Source: Pseudohongiella sp. O18 (GTDB taxonomy: Bacteria; Pseudomonadota; Gammaproteobacteria; Pseudomonadales; Pseudohongiellaceae). Taken from it: 64,000 nt of DNA. The DNA is taken from contig NZ_JAJSAR010000002.1 of assembly GCF_021729085.1 (NCBI RefSeq), positions 868,001 through 932,000 of the forward strand, given 5' to 3'. Both the position numbers and the translations under genes were made by a program. The notes below the pieces were generated by a model. That model was given only the letters and a program-made list of their open reading frames with translations, was not told where the DNA came from and ran no database searches. Of the stretch, positions 39,201-46,256 are shown piece after piece; positions within the stretch are counted from its first letter, which is position 1, and every line of letters begins with the position of its first letter.

Positions 39201-39418
39201 CCATTGATCTGATCTTCGATCAATTGGGTGATCTGCTGCTCGACTATCTCTGCCGATGCGCCGGGGTAACTGGTGCTGACTGACACAACCGGTGGACTGG
39301 TGTCGGGATACTCCCGCAGCGGCAGTTCCATAAATGAAATAATGCCGAACGCAACCAGCAGCAGGCTGATTACAGTGGCGAATACGGGGCGTTTGACTGA
39401 TACATCAGACAATACCAT
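36212..39418 (-). CDS. RND-family efflux permease (HAE1 type)
   Basis: This 1068-residue inner-membrane transporter is an AcrB/MexF-like proton-driven pump. It has the usual twelve helices and two large periplasmic loops. The N-terminus reads VKRPVFATVISLLLVAFG. The proton-relay aspartates in TM4 are in GLIVDDSIVVLENIQRR. A second half-repeat follows from about residue 520. The family exports hydrophobic drugs, dyes or lipids; the substrate here is unknown. It lies 34 bases after the adaptor gene on the same strand. No outer-membrane channel gene is adjacent, so it must share a TolC-like protein encoded elsewhere. Confidence 0.93.
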   Translation of the reverse strand: MVLSDVSVKRPVFATVISLLLVAFGIISFMELPLREYPDTSPPVVSVSTSYPGASAEIVEQQITQLIEDQINGVEGVTSINSSSSDGSSRVSVEFEVGRDIDQAANDIRDKISRITRALPEDVEPPQIAKADADGRPIAFFNLTSTQMSFLELNDYAERFIVDQFAVIDGVANVSVRGTGGYAMRVWLDRVKLAARGLTVTDVESALRRQNLELPAGRVDSIDREFTVRVDRVYQTPEDFARLVIARGADGHQVTLGEVARVELGAASTRSIFQGNGTDAVGLGLVKQSNANSLTVLREATALIERINATLPDHMSLVLSNSDAEFIENAISSVYSTIFMTVVLVSLVIYMFLGSVRSMLIPAVTIPVCLLAAFMVLLAFGLTINLITLLAMVLCVGLIVDDSIVVLENIQRRVEAGEPPLLAAFNGSRQVAFAVIATTAVLIAVFVPVVFMDGNMGILFYELAITVGGAVIFSTVLALSLTPMMASKLLNTHAHESFLTRQVDRFFRWLQRGYHNALEVCLRLRYAVAASLVLIGIAVYFLWQQVPSEFAPQEDQGVMMVRMAGPEGASMSYMQDKTNAIQDTLLPYLERGEVSSVVTMLPGWGGGGGVNSGMSIIALPDWAERPKPTTDIMSELMTEWRSIPGLETMMFMRSGLVRGGGGQPVQFVIGGRSYEELAQWRDMLIQRGEASGMFTRMTSDYEETRPSLTITVDKVRAADLGVSIQAIGRTLQAMMNESRVTTFIDAGEEYDVILQAEETQRASPDDLTNIYVRSEGTGQLIPMSNLISVENTSAANSLNRYNRVRAITLSAGLQPGVSLDEALAFLENLVLTELPDYAQIDYKGESLELKEASGGLALIFAMSLLVVFLVLAAQFESFVHPLVIMTTVPLAIFGALIGLLLTDGTLNIYTNIGLIILVGIASKNGILIVEFANQLRDEGKPFREALVTACDMRLRPVLMTAISTLMGALPLILSTGAGSESRVLLGTVIFSGVLMTTLMTLFIVPVVYDLLAKNTSSPQAVAQMLGSLQRKYAGKTDVNSSGLDRDDNAHGASGGGEPQAVNQRREDV

Positions 39419-39452
39419 GGCCTGTCCCTCAAAACGTAATGATCAGCCCGAA

Positions 39453-40622
39453 TCAGGATTGTTCGCTGGAAGCGGCCGCTGTGCTGTTGTCTGGCGCAGC
39501 GGCACTGCTGGTATTACTGGTAGTGGCCGGCAGAATGTTCAGGATTCTTACCCGCTGATTGGGACGAACCTGCGCAACCCCCTCGGCAACTACACGTTGC
39601 CCCGGCACGAGGCCCGACAACACTTCAACCACACCCGGACGACGCGCGCCCAGTTGCACTTCGACGCGGCGAGCCAGTTCTTCCTCGTCCACAACATAGA
39701 CATACTGTCGTCCCTGCGCTGGAACCACCGACTGCTCCGGAATCACGATTGTTTCGCGCTCGTTGAGCATGAGCCCCACTGTCAGCAGCATACCCGGTCG
39801 CAAGGCGCCATCAGGATTATCTATGACTGCTCGCACAGGAACGGATCGGGTCACCACATCAACACGTGAGCCAATCACCTCCACATCACCAACAAAGGTT
39901 CTGTTCGGATAAACGATGCTGTTGGCGGTAACCTCTAGCCCTGATTCCAGTTGCGCGAGGAAAGACTCTGATACATTGAAGTCCAGTTTGATCGTGGAAA
40001 TGTCGTCCAGTGTCGTGATCTCAGTGTTTGGCGTCACCATGGCGCCTTCACTGATATTGCGAAAGCCCAGAACACCACTGAAGGGAGCAACGATGACGCG
40101 ATCACGCATATTGGCGACGACCCCTTCCAGACGCGCCTGAGCTGTTTCCACCTGACTCAGCGCATTATCCAGATCCAGTCGTGACACCAGATTGTCGCTG
40201 CTCAGCTGCTCCATGCGGTCGCGCTGACGTCGTGCATCGTCAAGTGCAGTCTGCGCCTCAGACAGTCGCGCTGTCTCCGCTGAATTAGTCAGCTCTACCA
40301 GAACATCTCCGCGTTCAACAAAATCGCCGTCTTCAAAATAAATGCCGGCCACAATATCAGAGACTTTGGGAGTAATGCTCAGTGATTCATTGGCCTGAGC
40401 TGTACCGACAGATTCTACCTGGTCAACAAATACGCCAGTCTCGACGATTGCAACCGTTACCGATGGTGCAGCCATGCCACCTGGGCCGCCGGGACCACGC
40501 CCCATACCGGGCGGACCACCAGCAGCGGGATCAGACTGTAGCTTTACGTATACGCCATAACTCAGCGCAGACACCGCCAGCAGGAAAAAAATCAGCAGGG
40601 GATGACGGGTTACAAATTGCAA
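39453..40622 (-). CDS. RND efflux periplasmic adaptor (membrane fusion protein)
   Basis: The 389-residue adaptor links the inner-membrane pump to an outer-membrane channel. One N-terminal membrane anchor (PLLIFFLLAVSALSYGVYV) is followed by a glycine/proline-rich linker, then a lipoyl half-motif, a coiled-coil hairpin (about residues 113-165) and beta-barrel domains. The end is a low-complexity serine/alanine tail. I chose TTG 40622 because GAGGAG sits seven bases upstream. The ATG at 40655 has no ribosome site and would add residues before the anchor. It starts the two-gene pump operon. Confidence 0.88.
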   Translation of the reverse strand: MQFVTRHPLLIFFLLAVSALSYGVYVKLQSDPAAGGPPGMGRGPGGPGGMAAPSVTVAIVETGVFVDQVESVGTAQANESLSITPKVSDIVAGIYFEDGDFVERGDVLVELTNSAETARLSEAQTALDDARRQRDRMEQLSSDNLVSRLDLDNALSQVETAQARLEGVVANMRDRVIVAPFSGVLGFRNISEGAMVTPNTEITTLDDISTIKLDFNVSESFLAQLESGLEVTANSIVYPNRTFVGDVEVIGSRVDVVTRSVPVRAVIDNPDGALRPGMLLTVGLMLNERETIVIPEQSVVPAQGRQYVYVVDEEELARRVEVQLGARRPGVVEVLSGLVPGQRVVAEGVAQVRPNQRVRILNILPATTSNTSSAAAPDNSTAAASSEQS

Positions 40623-40802
40623 GTGAGTACTCCTCGACCCGAATCGGTCACACATGACAGCGGACAACATCATTACGGCAAGTACAGACTGATGGATCAG
40701 CCACTCTTCAAAACCCGCGTAGAATGTTGTAAAGCCATAAACCACGCAAGAGTCAATAGTGACAAAGTGTTACCAACTGGCAGTCTTGCGGCTAATAGCA
40801 AG

Positions 40803-40814
40803 TATCGTACGATA
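40803..40814. promoter_or_regulatory. Perfect 12-bp palindrome upstream of the pump operon
   Basis: TATCGTACGATA is a perfect palindrome in the 219-base gap between the selO stop and the adaptor start. It lies about 180 bases upstream of the adaptor and could be an operator. No TetR- or MarR-like gene is adjacent, so the binding protein is unknown. Nothing else clear is visible in this gap except weak -35-like TTGACT on the reverse strand. Confidence 0.35.
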
Positions 40815-40841
40815 AAGCGGGCAAGAAAATTGTGAAAAAAC

Positions 40842-42431
40842 CTAGGAGCTGCAGGACAGCATCGAGCAGCCCGCCCGGGTTCGCGCCCAGTCAGGGCGCT
40901 TGCGAGCATAGAGTTCGTCTACATCTTGCTGGTAGGTATAGGGTTGCTGCAGCGCATTCAGCAATGAGTCAAACTCCTGCCAGCTGCCCTCTTCCGCAGC
41001 ATCTATGGCCTGCTGCGCCAAAAAATTTCTGAGCACATAGCGCGGGTTGTGCTGTCGCATCAGTTCAAGCCGATCAGGATCGTCCAACTTGCCGGCAACA
41101 GCCTGATACTCAGTCTCGAACTGCTGATAAAGGGGAATATTGTCTGGCTCCACAGTACCGCTGTAGCAGGCCGTTGCGACATATTCATGCAGTGGCTGCG
41201 TGCCGGCACCCTTTCTATAGGCTGCCAGTGACTGATAGAACAGCGTCATGTCCGTTTCCTGAGCCAGCAGCAGATTTTCCAGCAGCGTCAAGACAGGCGA
41301 TTCTGTCAGCAGGTCGGGATCTACCCCGAGCTTGTTGGCCATCATTTGCTGGTAGGCAAGATCGCAGTTTGTTGCCAGTGCGTTGACTCGCTGTTGTAAG
41401 GCCTCTGCGTCTTCGATCAGTGGAAAAATGGCATTGGCCAGTTGATACAGATTCCAGCGTGCGATGGTCAATTGATTGCCAAAGCGATAGCGACGTTGAC
41501 CTTCGTCAGTTGTGTTAGGTGTCCAGGTCGGATCGTAATTGTCCTGCCAGCCATACGGTCCATAATCGATAGTCAGTCCTGAAATGGACATATTGTCGGT
41601 ATTCAGCACACCATGAACAAATCCCACTCGCATCCAGTGCACTACCGTATTGATGGTCCGTTGGCACACCCTGTCATACCAGTCCAGGTAAGCATTGATG
41701 CGCAACTCAGGTGAGGAGTCTGTGGACAGATTCTGAGCCAGGTCAGGATGCTGTGTCTCAATTACAAAATGAACCAGCTTCTTTAGCAGCGCATGATCGC
41801 CACGCGCCGATGGCAACTCAAAATGCCCGAAACGGATAAAATCAGTAGCCACCCGACAAACAATGGCACCTGGCTCTTGTCTGGGGTTACCATCGTAAAA
41901 CATGTCCCTGACAACGCTCTCTCCGGTCGTGACCAGGCTCAATGCCCGCGTGGTCGGCACACCCAGGGCATGCATCGCTTCACTGCACAAATACTCACGT
42001 ATCGACGAACGCAGCACTGCCCGCCCGTCAGCATGACGTGAATATGGCGTGCGCCCGGCACCCTTTAATTGCAGGGTCCAGGCCTGCCGGTCTGGCGCGA
42101 GAATTTCTCCCAGATTGATCACGCGTCCATCACCGAGCTGTCCTGCCCAGTTGCCAAACTGATGGCCGCCATAACAGGCAGCGTAAGGCTGCATGCCTTT
42201 CAAAAGTCGATTACCGGAGAACACTTCGGCACGATCTGCCACCTCAAGCGATAGCCCCATCTGGTCCGCCAGTGAGTGATTCCAGGCGCGCATGACTGGC
42301 GCAGCTACAGGCTCTGCTTTAGCTGGCGACCAGGCAGCCTGAAACACCTGGCGCGGTCTGTGACTGTCCTCGGCCGATGCACCCGATTCGCCAGGCAGCA
42401 TGGTGGTATAACGATTGATAAACTGACTCAC
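40842..42431 (-). CDS. selO: Protein adenylyltransferase SelO (YdiU)
   Basis: SelO (529 residues) is a pseudokinase-fold enzyme that transfers AMP to Ser, Thr or Tyr of proteins, and in E. coli it affects redox proteins. Conserved parts are YGGHQFGNWAGQLGDGR, LQLKGAGRTPYSRHADGRAV and VHGVLNTDNMSISGLTIDYG, the last holding the metal-binding segment. The C-terminus is GCSMLSCSS; here the residue that is selenocysteine in animals is cysteine. It is the last gene of a tight run starting at the cNMP-EAL gene, 12 bases after the thiolase stop. Confidence 0.93.
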   Translation of the reverse strand: MSQFINRYTTMLPGESGASAEDSHRPRQVFQAAWSPAKAEPVAAPVMRAWNHSLADQMGLSLEVADRAEVFSGNRLLKGMQPYAACYGGHQFGNWAGQLGDGRVINLGEILAPDRQAWTLQLKGAGRTPYSRHADGRAVLRSSIREYLCSEAMHALGVPTTRALSLVTTGESVVRDMFYDGNPRQEPGAIVCRVATDFIRFGHFELPSARGDHALLKKLVHFVIETQHPDLAQNLSTDSSPELRINAYLDWYDRVCQRTINTVVHWMRVGFVHGVLNTDNMSISGLTIDYGPYGWQDNYDPTWTPNTTDEGQRRYRFGNQLTIARWNLYQLANAIFPLIEDAEALQQRVNALATNCDLAYQQMMANKLGVDPDLLTESPVLTLLENLLLAQETDMTLFYQSLAAYRKGAGTQPLHEYVATACYSGTVEPDNIPLYQQFETEYQAVAGKLDDPDRLELMRQHNPRYVLRNFLAQQAIDAAEEGSWQEFDSLLNALQQPYTYQQDVDELYARKRPDWARTRAGCSMLSCSS

Positions 42432-42443
42432 AGGCGACTCACA

Positions 42444-43631
42444 TTACCAGTCGATTGATTCCACGCGCTCTATCAGCATGGCGTTGGCTGTGCCACCACC
42501 CTCGCAGATCACAACCAGTCCAAAGCGTGCCTCGCGGCGCTCCAGCTCATGCAGAAGCGTGGTGGTCAATTTGGCACCCGTGGCACCCAGCGGGTGGCCC
42601 AGCGCCTGGGCACCACCGTTCACATTGAGACGCCGCAGGTCAGCCCCTACAGCCTTGGCCCAGGCCAGCGGCACCGAGCCAAATGCCTCATTGACTTCAT
42701 AAAGATCAATATCATCAATCGTCAGATCTGCGCGCTCCAGCAGTTTTTCGGTGGCGGGTATTGGCCCTTCCAGCATGATTTCGGGGTCAGAACCCACTGT
42801 CGCGAGTGTATGTATACGCGCACGGACAGGCAGATTGTAGCGCTCGACCGCGCGTCGACTGGCCACCAGCACAGCCGCAGCCCCGTCGCTTATCTGGCTG
42901 GCCGTCCCTGCTGTAATCAGGCCACCCGGACGCAGGGGTTGCAGCCCGGACATGGCATCCAGGCTGGCATCGTAGCGAATCCCTTCATCCACAGTATGAG
43001 TTTCTATATCGCCGGCTTCCGTCGTCACTTCAACAGGCACAATTTCGCGATGGAAGTAACCGTTGCGCGTGGCGTGAGCGGCGCGCTGGTGACTCAGCAC
43101 ACCAAACTTGTCCAGCTCCAGCCGGCTCAGGTGATATTTATTGCCCAGCAGCTCGGCACCGGTAAACTGGCTGAACTCGATACCGGGGTATAGTTCGTCA
43201 ATCCGCTCGCCGCGGGGAACGCCGCGACCATTCGCGATTCCGTCGCTGATATTACTGCCGATAGGAATCAGACTCATGCACTCTACACCGCCGCAGATCA
43301 CCAGATCCTGTGTTTGCGACATGACAGCCTGAGCGCCAAACTGGATAGCCTGCAGCGATGAGCCACACTGTCGGTCCACTGTCACGCCTGGAACAGAGAT
43401 ATCCAGCCTTGACGCCAGGACAACGTTGCGCGCAAGGTTGCCAGCCTGGGCACCGATCTGGCTGACACAACCAAAAATAACATCATCAATCACATCCGCT
43501 GAGACAGCGCTGCGGTCCAGCAGCTCATCAACGACGGCCGCGCCAAGATCTACCGGATGAATATTCCGCAGGCGACCATTGCGCCGACCACACGCAGTCC
43601 TGACCGCGCCTACAATATAGGCTTCACTCAT
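42444..43631 (-). CDS. Thiolase (acetyl-CoA acetyltransferase family)
   Basis: This 395-residue thiolase has the nucleophile C89 in DRQCGSSLQAIQFGA, the NEAF motif in YEVNEAFGSVP, H346 in ALGHPLGATG and C376 in ICEGGGTANA. The triad is therefore complete and the protein should be active. It may condense acetyl-CoA or cleave 3-ketoacyl-CoA; the sequence does not decide between these. No hydratase or acyl-CoA dehydrogenase is adjacent, so it is not in a full beta-oxidation operon. ATG 43631 has AGGGGAA upstream. It follows the second DUF6644-like gene by ten bases. Confidence 0.9.
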   Translation of the reverse strand: MSEAYIVGAVRTACGRRNGRLRNIHPVDLGAAVVDELLDRSAVSADVIDDVIFGCVSQIGAQAGNLARNVVLASRLDISVPGVTVDRQCGSSLQAIQFGAQAVMSQTQDLVICGGVECMSLIPIGSNISDGIANGRGVPRGERIDELYPGIEFSQFTGAELLGNKYHLSRLELDKFGVLSHQRAAHATRNGYFHREIVPVEVTTEAGDIETHTVDEGIRYDASLDAMSGLQPLRPGGLITAGTASQISDGAAAVLVASRRAVERYNLPVRARIHTLATVGSDPEIMLEGPIPATEKLLERADLTIDDIDLYEVNEAFGSVPLAWAKAVGADLRRLNVNGGAQALGHPLGATGAKLTTTLLHELERREARFGLVVICEGGGTANAMLIERVESIDW

Positions 43632-43641
43632 GACATTCCCC

Positions 43642-44082
43642 TTATATGATATGTCCCATCCAGCGACCCGCCAGCACCACTCCCGCCCATAGCAGAAGTG
43701 AAAGTGCGCCACTCCAGCGCGGGGGCAATCGACCTACCAGTACCATATTGATTCCGGCACACAGCATCAAGCCCACCTTCCACTGGAATGCAGGGTTTAG
43801 CACGTGCGCACTGGCACGCGTGATAAACAGGCCCAGGCCGGTGATAACAGCCACAATGAATGCTGACCAGACCCAGGGCAGGAAATCCTGTCCCAGAGTC
43901 CTGACCGTGTAGTCACGGGCAGTAAGGCCCAGCAAACGCAGGTCCAGCATCAGCAGCCCGCCAAGCATCAATGCCATACTCAGCACGTGTAGTGAGTTCA
44001 GCAGCGGAAACCACCAGGTCGCGCCGATATGCTGTGACAGCGGCCAGTACTCGATCTGAAGCCAGAATTCACTATGCAGCAT
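43642..44082 (-). CDS. Four-helix membrane protein, DUF6644-like (second of pair)
   Basis: This 146-residue integral membrane protein resembles DUF6644-type proteins of unknown function. Four helices are visible. The first carries the conserved SLH motif (LLNSLHVLSMALMLGGLLML). The second has LPWVWSAFIVAVITGLGLF and the third has VLNPAFQWKVGLMLCAGIN. The fourth ends with LLLWAGVVLAGRWMGH. The buried histidine and the GRW end could suit a haem or quinone site, but this is a guess. It starts two bases after the stop of its paralogue and is ten bases before the thiolase. I recalled the DUF family from memory. Confidence 0.7.
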   Translation of the reverse strand: MLHSEFWLQIEYWPLSQHIGATWWFPLLNSLHVLSMALMLGGLLMLDLRLLGLTARDYTVRTLGQDFLPWVWSAFIVAVITGLGLFITRASAHVLNPAFQWKVGLMLCAGINMVLVGRLPPRWSGALSLLLWAGVVLAGRWMGHII

Positions 44083-44084
44083 CT

Positions 44085-44597
44085 TCAGTACCCCGACCAG
44101 AACAGATAATCTGCGTAAGCAATCCAACGACCACCCAACGCTGTCAAAAGCCAGGCCAACAGGCACAATAGCGCCATGATCCGATTGACCAGCATCGCAG
44201 AATCCACTGCCAGCAGTCCTTTTCGCCACTGGCGCCATAGAATCAGGGAAAGTGTCAGCGCGACAAACAGCGCGGCCATCTTGATAGTGAATACCGGGTT
44301 GTAGAAATAGCGTTGCGGGCGGGCCAGAAGAAACGGCAAAGCACTAAACAGCATCAGCGGCAAGGCCCAGAAAAACCAGGGGAACAATCGACCGGCCAGC
44401 TCCACGGTATCCTGGCGCCTGGCAGCAATATTCAATACACGCAGACAGATCATGACAATGGAAGCCATCAGCACGATCAGCCCCAGCAGATGCAGGGATT
44501 GCATGATGGGCGGCATACCGGGCACAGCTCTGAGGAAATCACCGCTTAGCTGAGGCAGACCACTGTCGCCCAGCCACTGTATTACAGCTTCGCGCAC
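44085..44597 (-). CDS. Four-helix membrane protein, DUF6644-like (first of pair)
   Basis: The 170-residue protein is a paralogue of the next gene. The shared pattern is a SLH motif in helix 1 (IMQSLHLLGLIVLMASIVMI), LFPWFFWALPLMLFSALPF in helix 2, FYNPVFTIKMAALFVALTL in helix 3, and GGRWIAYADY at the end. The GTG start at 44597 lies inside the 3' end of the cNMP-EAL gene (16-base overlap), so translation is probably coupled to it. Unknown function; the pair may form a heterodimer. Family assignment is from remembered family features. Confidence 0.68.
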   Translation of the reverse strand: MREAVIQWLGDSGLPQLSGDFLRAVPGMPPIMQSLHLLGLIVLMASIVMICLRVLNIAARRQDTVELAGRLFPWFFWALPLMLFSALPFLLARPQRYFYNPVFTIKMAALFVALTLSLILWRQWRKGLLAVDSAMLVNRIMALLCLLAWLLTALGGRWIAYADYLFWSGY

Positions 44598-45856
44598 GAC
44601 CCGCCATCCTTGGGCGTTACCAGCTCAAGCGCTCTGTCCAGACCCAGCGGCCTGGCATACAAAAAGCCCTGCGCGACCTGACAGCGCAGAGTGCGCAACA
44701 TGCTGACCTGTTCCTCGGTTTCCACCCCTTCGGCTATCACCGACAAGCCCAGGTTGTCGCTCAATGACAAAATGGTACGGACCAGGCCCAGGGCGCTATC
44801 GTCGCGAGTCATGTTGCTGATAAAACTTTTGTCGATTTTCAGGGTGCTGACAGGATATTGATGAAGGTAGCTCAACGATGAGTACCCGGTACCAAAGTCA
44901 TCAATAGAGATATCCATGCCTGCCTCACGACACTGCAGGAGCGCCGCTCGCACATGCTGAGCCTGGCGCAACAGCAGGCGTTCGGTTATTTCAATATGAA
45001 TCTGGTCAGGACGAACACCCGCGTGGTCAACAATCTGCAGAAGATGATCAAGAAAATCCGGTTCGTCGAAGTCATGCGCCGAAAAGTTGATGCTCATGAA
45101 CAACTGGTCGTTGCCACTGGCATCAACCATGTTTTTCAAAGCATGGCAGGCTTCGTGAAACGCCCACCGGGTCGCCTCAACAATCTGACCTGTATCTTCG
45201 GCCAGCGGGATGAAAAGGTCGGGACGCATTCTGCCATGGACAGGATGATGCCAGCGCATCAGTGCTTCAAACCCTACAACGCGGCCACTGGAAATCTCAA
45301 TAAGTGGCTGATACTCGAGGAACAGCTGATTACCGGCAATGGCCACGCGAAACTCATTGGTCATGCGCACTGCATCCAGCACGCGGGACTGTTGCGCGTG
45401 CTCGTGCTCCTGACGCTCTAGGACAGAAGAGTCACCATCAAAATCGCGCAGGGTAGCAGAACGGTGCAGCAAATCCCGGTAACGCATCAGAATCAGTCGC
45501 GCAACCAGGCCAACAATCGGGTTGGCATTGCTGACAGCCTTGCTGAAGTCGGCCTGGGTAATCTCCAGCAACTGGCAGTCTTCAATGGCAGTGATTGTGG
45601 CACTGCGTGGGCCTCCGTCGACAATCGCCATCTCACCGATAACGCTGCCCGCCCCGCGCTGAGCCACATTCGAGAGCGAGCCATCTGCCAGCTTTACGCT
45701 GATCTGCACGCGCCCTTCCTGGATGAAGTAGGCACAATCTCCCGGGTCGCCCTGGCGCATGATGACCTGCCCGGACCGAAAGATTTTTTCGACCTGAAGA
45801 GAGTCTCCCGAAGGCAGTGCCTGAACGTCATTGGAAGGAGGAGAAGCCTGTGTCAT
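44582..45856 (-). CDS. Cyclic-nucleotide-binding domain fused to an EAL c-di-GMP phosphodiesterase
   Basis: The 424-residue protein joins an N-terminal cNMP-binding fold (about residues 20-135) to a C-terminal EAL domain (about 170-415). The phosphate-binding cassette reads SVIGEMAIVDGGPRSATI, close to the canonical CRP/PKA form. The EAL signature is FEALMRWHHP (E197). Catalytic and metal residues are present: N256 in SINFSAHDF, E288 in IHIEITE, D318-D319 in DDFGTGYSS, K342 and E375 in AEGVETEEQ. It should therefore hydrolyse c-di-GMP, perhaps gated by cAMP or a similar ligand. ATG 45856 is chosen; the ribosome site is weak. It heads a five-gene run. Confidence 0.88.
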   Translation of the reverse strand: MTQASPPSNDVQALPSGDSLQVEKIFRSGQVIMRQGDPGDCAYFIQEGRVQISVKLADGSLSNVAQRGAGSVIGEMAIVDGGPRSATITAIEDCQLLEITQADFSKAVSNANPIVGLVARLILMRYRDLLHRSATLRDFDGDSSVLERQEHEHAQQSRVLDAVRMTNEFRVAIAGNQLFLEYQPLIEISSGRVVGFEALMRWHHPVHGRMRPDLFIPLAEDTGQIVEATRWAFHEACHALKNMVDASGNDQLFMSINFSAHDFDEPDFLDHLLQIVDHAGVRPDQIHIEITERLLLRQAQHVRAALLQCREAGMDISIDDFGTGYSSLSYLHQYPVSTLKIDKSFISNMTRDDSALGLVRTILSLSDNLGLSVIAEGVETEEQVSMLRTLRCQVAQGFLYARPLGLDRALELVTPKDGGSCAKL

Positions 45857-45977
45857 ATGACCGTTGTTTTCCGTTGTTTTCCGGCAATAAATGCGTTTTA
45901 TCAACAGCCTGCTGCGAACGTCTCAGCAAAGGACTGTTGCTGCAGCAGTGTACGCTGTAATTGAGTTTCGCTCCAAT

Positions 45978-46004
45978 AAAAAAGGCACCCTAAGGTGCCT
46001 TTTA
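45978..46004 (-). terminator. Terminator after tRNA-Pro
   Basis: AAAAGGCACC (45980-45989) pairs with GGTGCCTTTT (45994-46003) around a four-base loop. On the reverse strand it is followed by a T-run, so it ends the tRNA-Pro transcript ahead of the cNMP-EAL gene. The A-T-rich arms could also work in the forward direction. Confidence 0.8.
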
Positions 46005-46046
46005 ATGACAGGACAGACGCGCCACATATTGCCGCCTGCGAAAATC

Positions 46047-46123
46047 TGGTCGGAACGGCAGGATTTGAACCTGCGACCCCCACACCCCCAGTGTGGTGCG
46101 CTACCAGACTGCGCTACGCCCCG
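46047..46123 (-). tRNA. tRNA-Pro (anticodon GGG)
   Basis: The 77-base gene folds as a cloverleaf with acceptor CGGGGCG, D arm AGCGCAGTCTGGTAGCGC, anticodon stem-loop with GGG and T arm GGTTCAAATCC. The CCA end is encoded at 46047-46049. It is the tRNA-Pro that follows the ihfA-merR block in Pseudomonas, but here a TonB receptor gene lies between. Confidence 0.93.
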
Positions 46124-46186
46124 AATAATCCGAGCGGGCATTATACTTGCCCTGCTCCGGCTTGCAAGCCTGAGTACCAAAATAAT

Positions 46187-46224
46187 AAAAGGCGGCTCGA
46201 GGGGGGAACTCCGAGCCGCCTTTT
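46187..46224 (-). terminator. Terminator after the TonB-dependent receptor
   Basis: AAAAGGCGGCTCG (46187-46199) and its complement (46212-46224) form a 13-bp stem with a 12-base loop. The A-T pairs at the base give a short T-run on the reverse strand. It ends the receptor transcript before tRNA-Pro. Confidence 0.8.
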
Positions 46225-46256
46225 ACGTCCGACCACAGGATCAGACCTGCCGTGTT

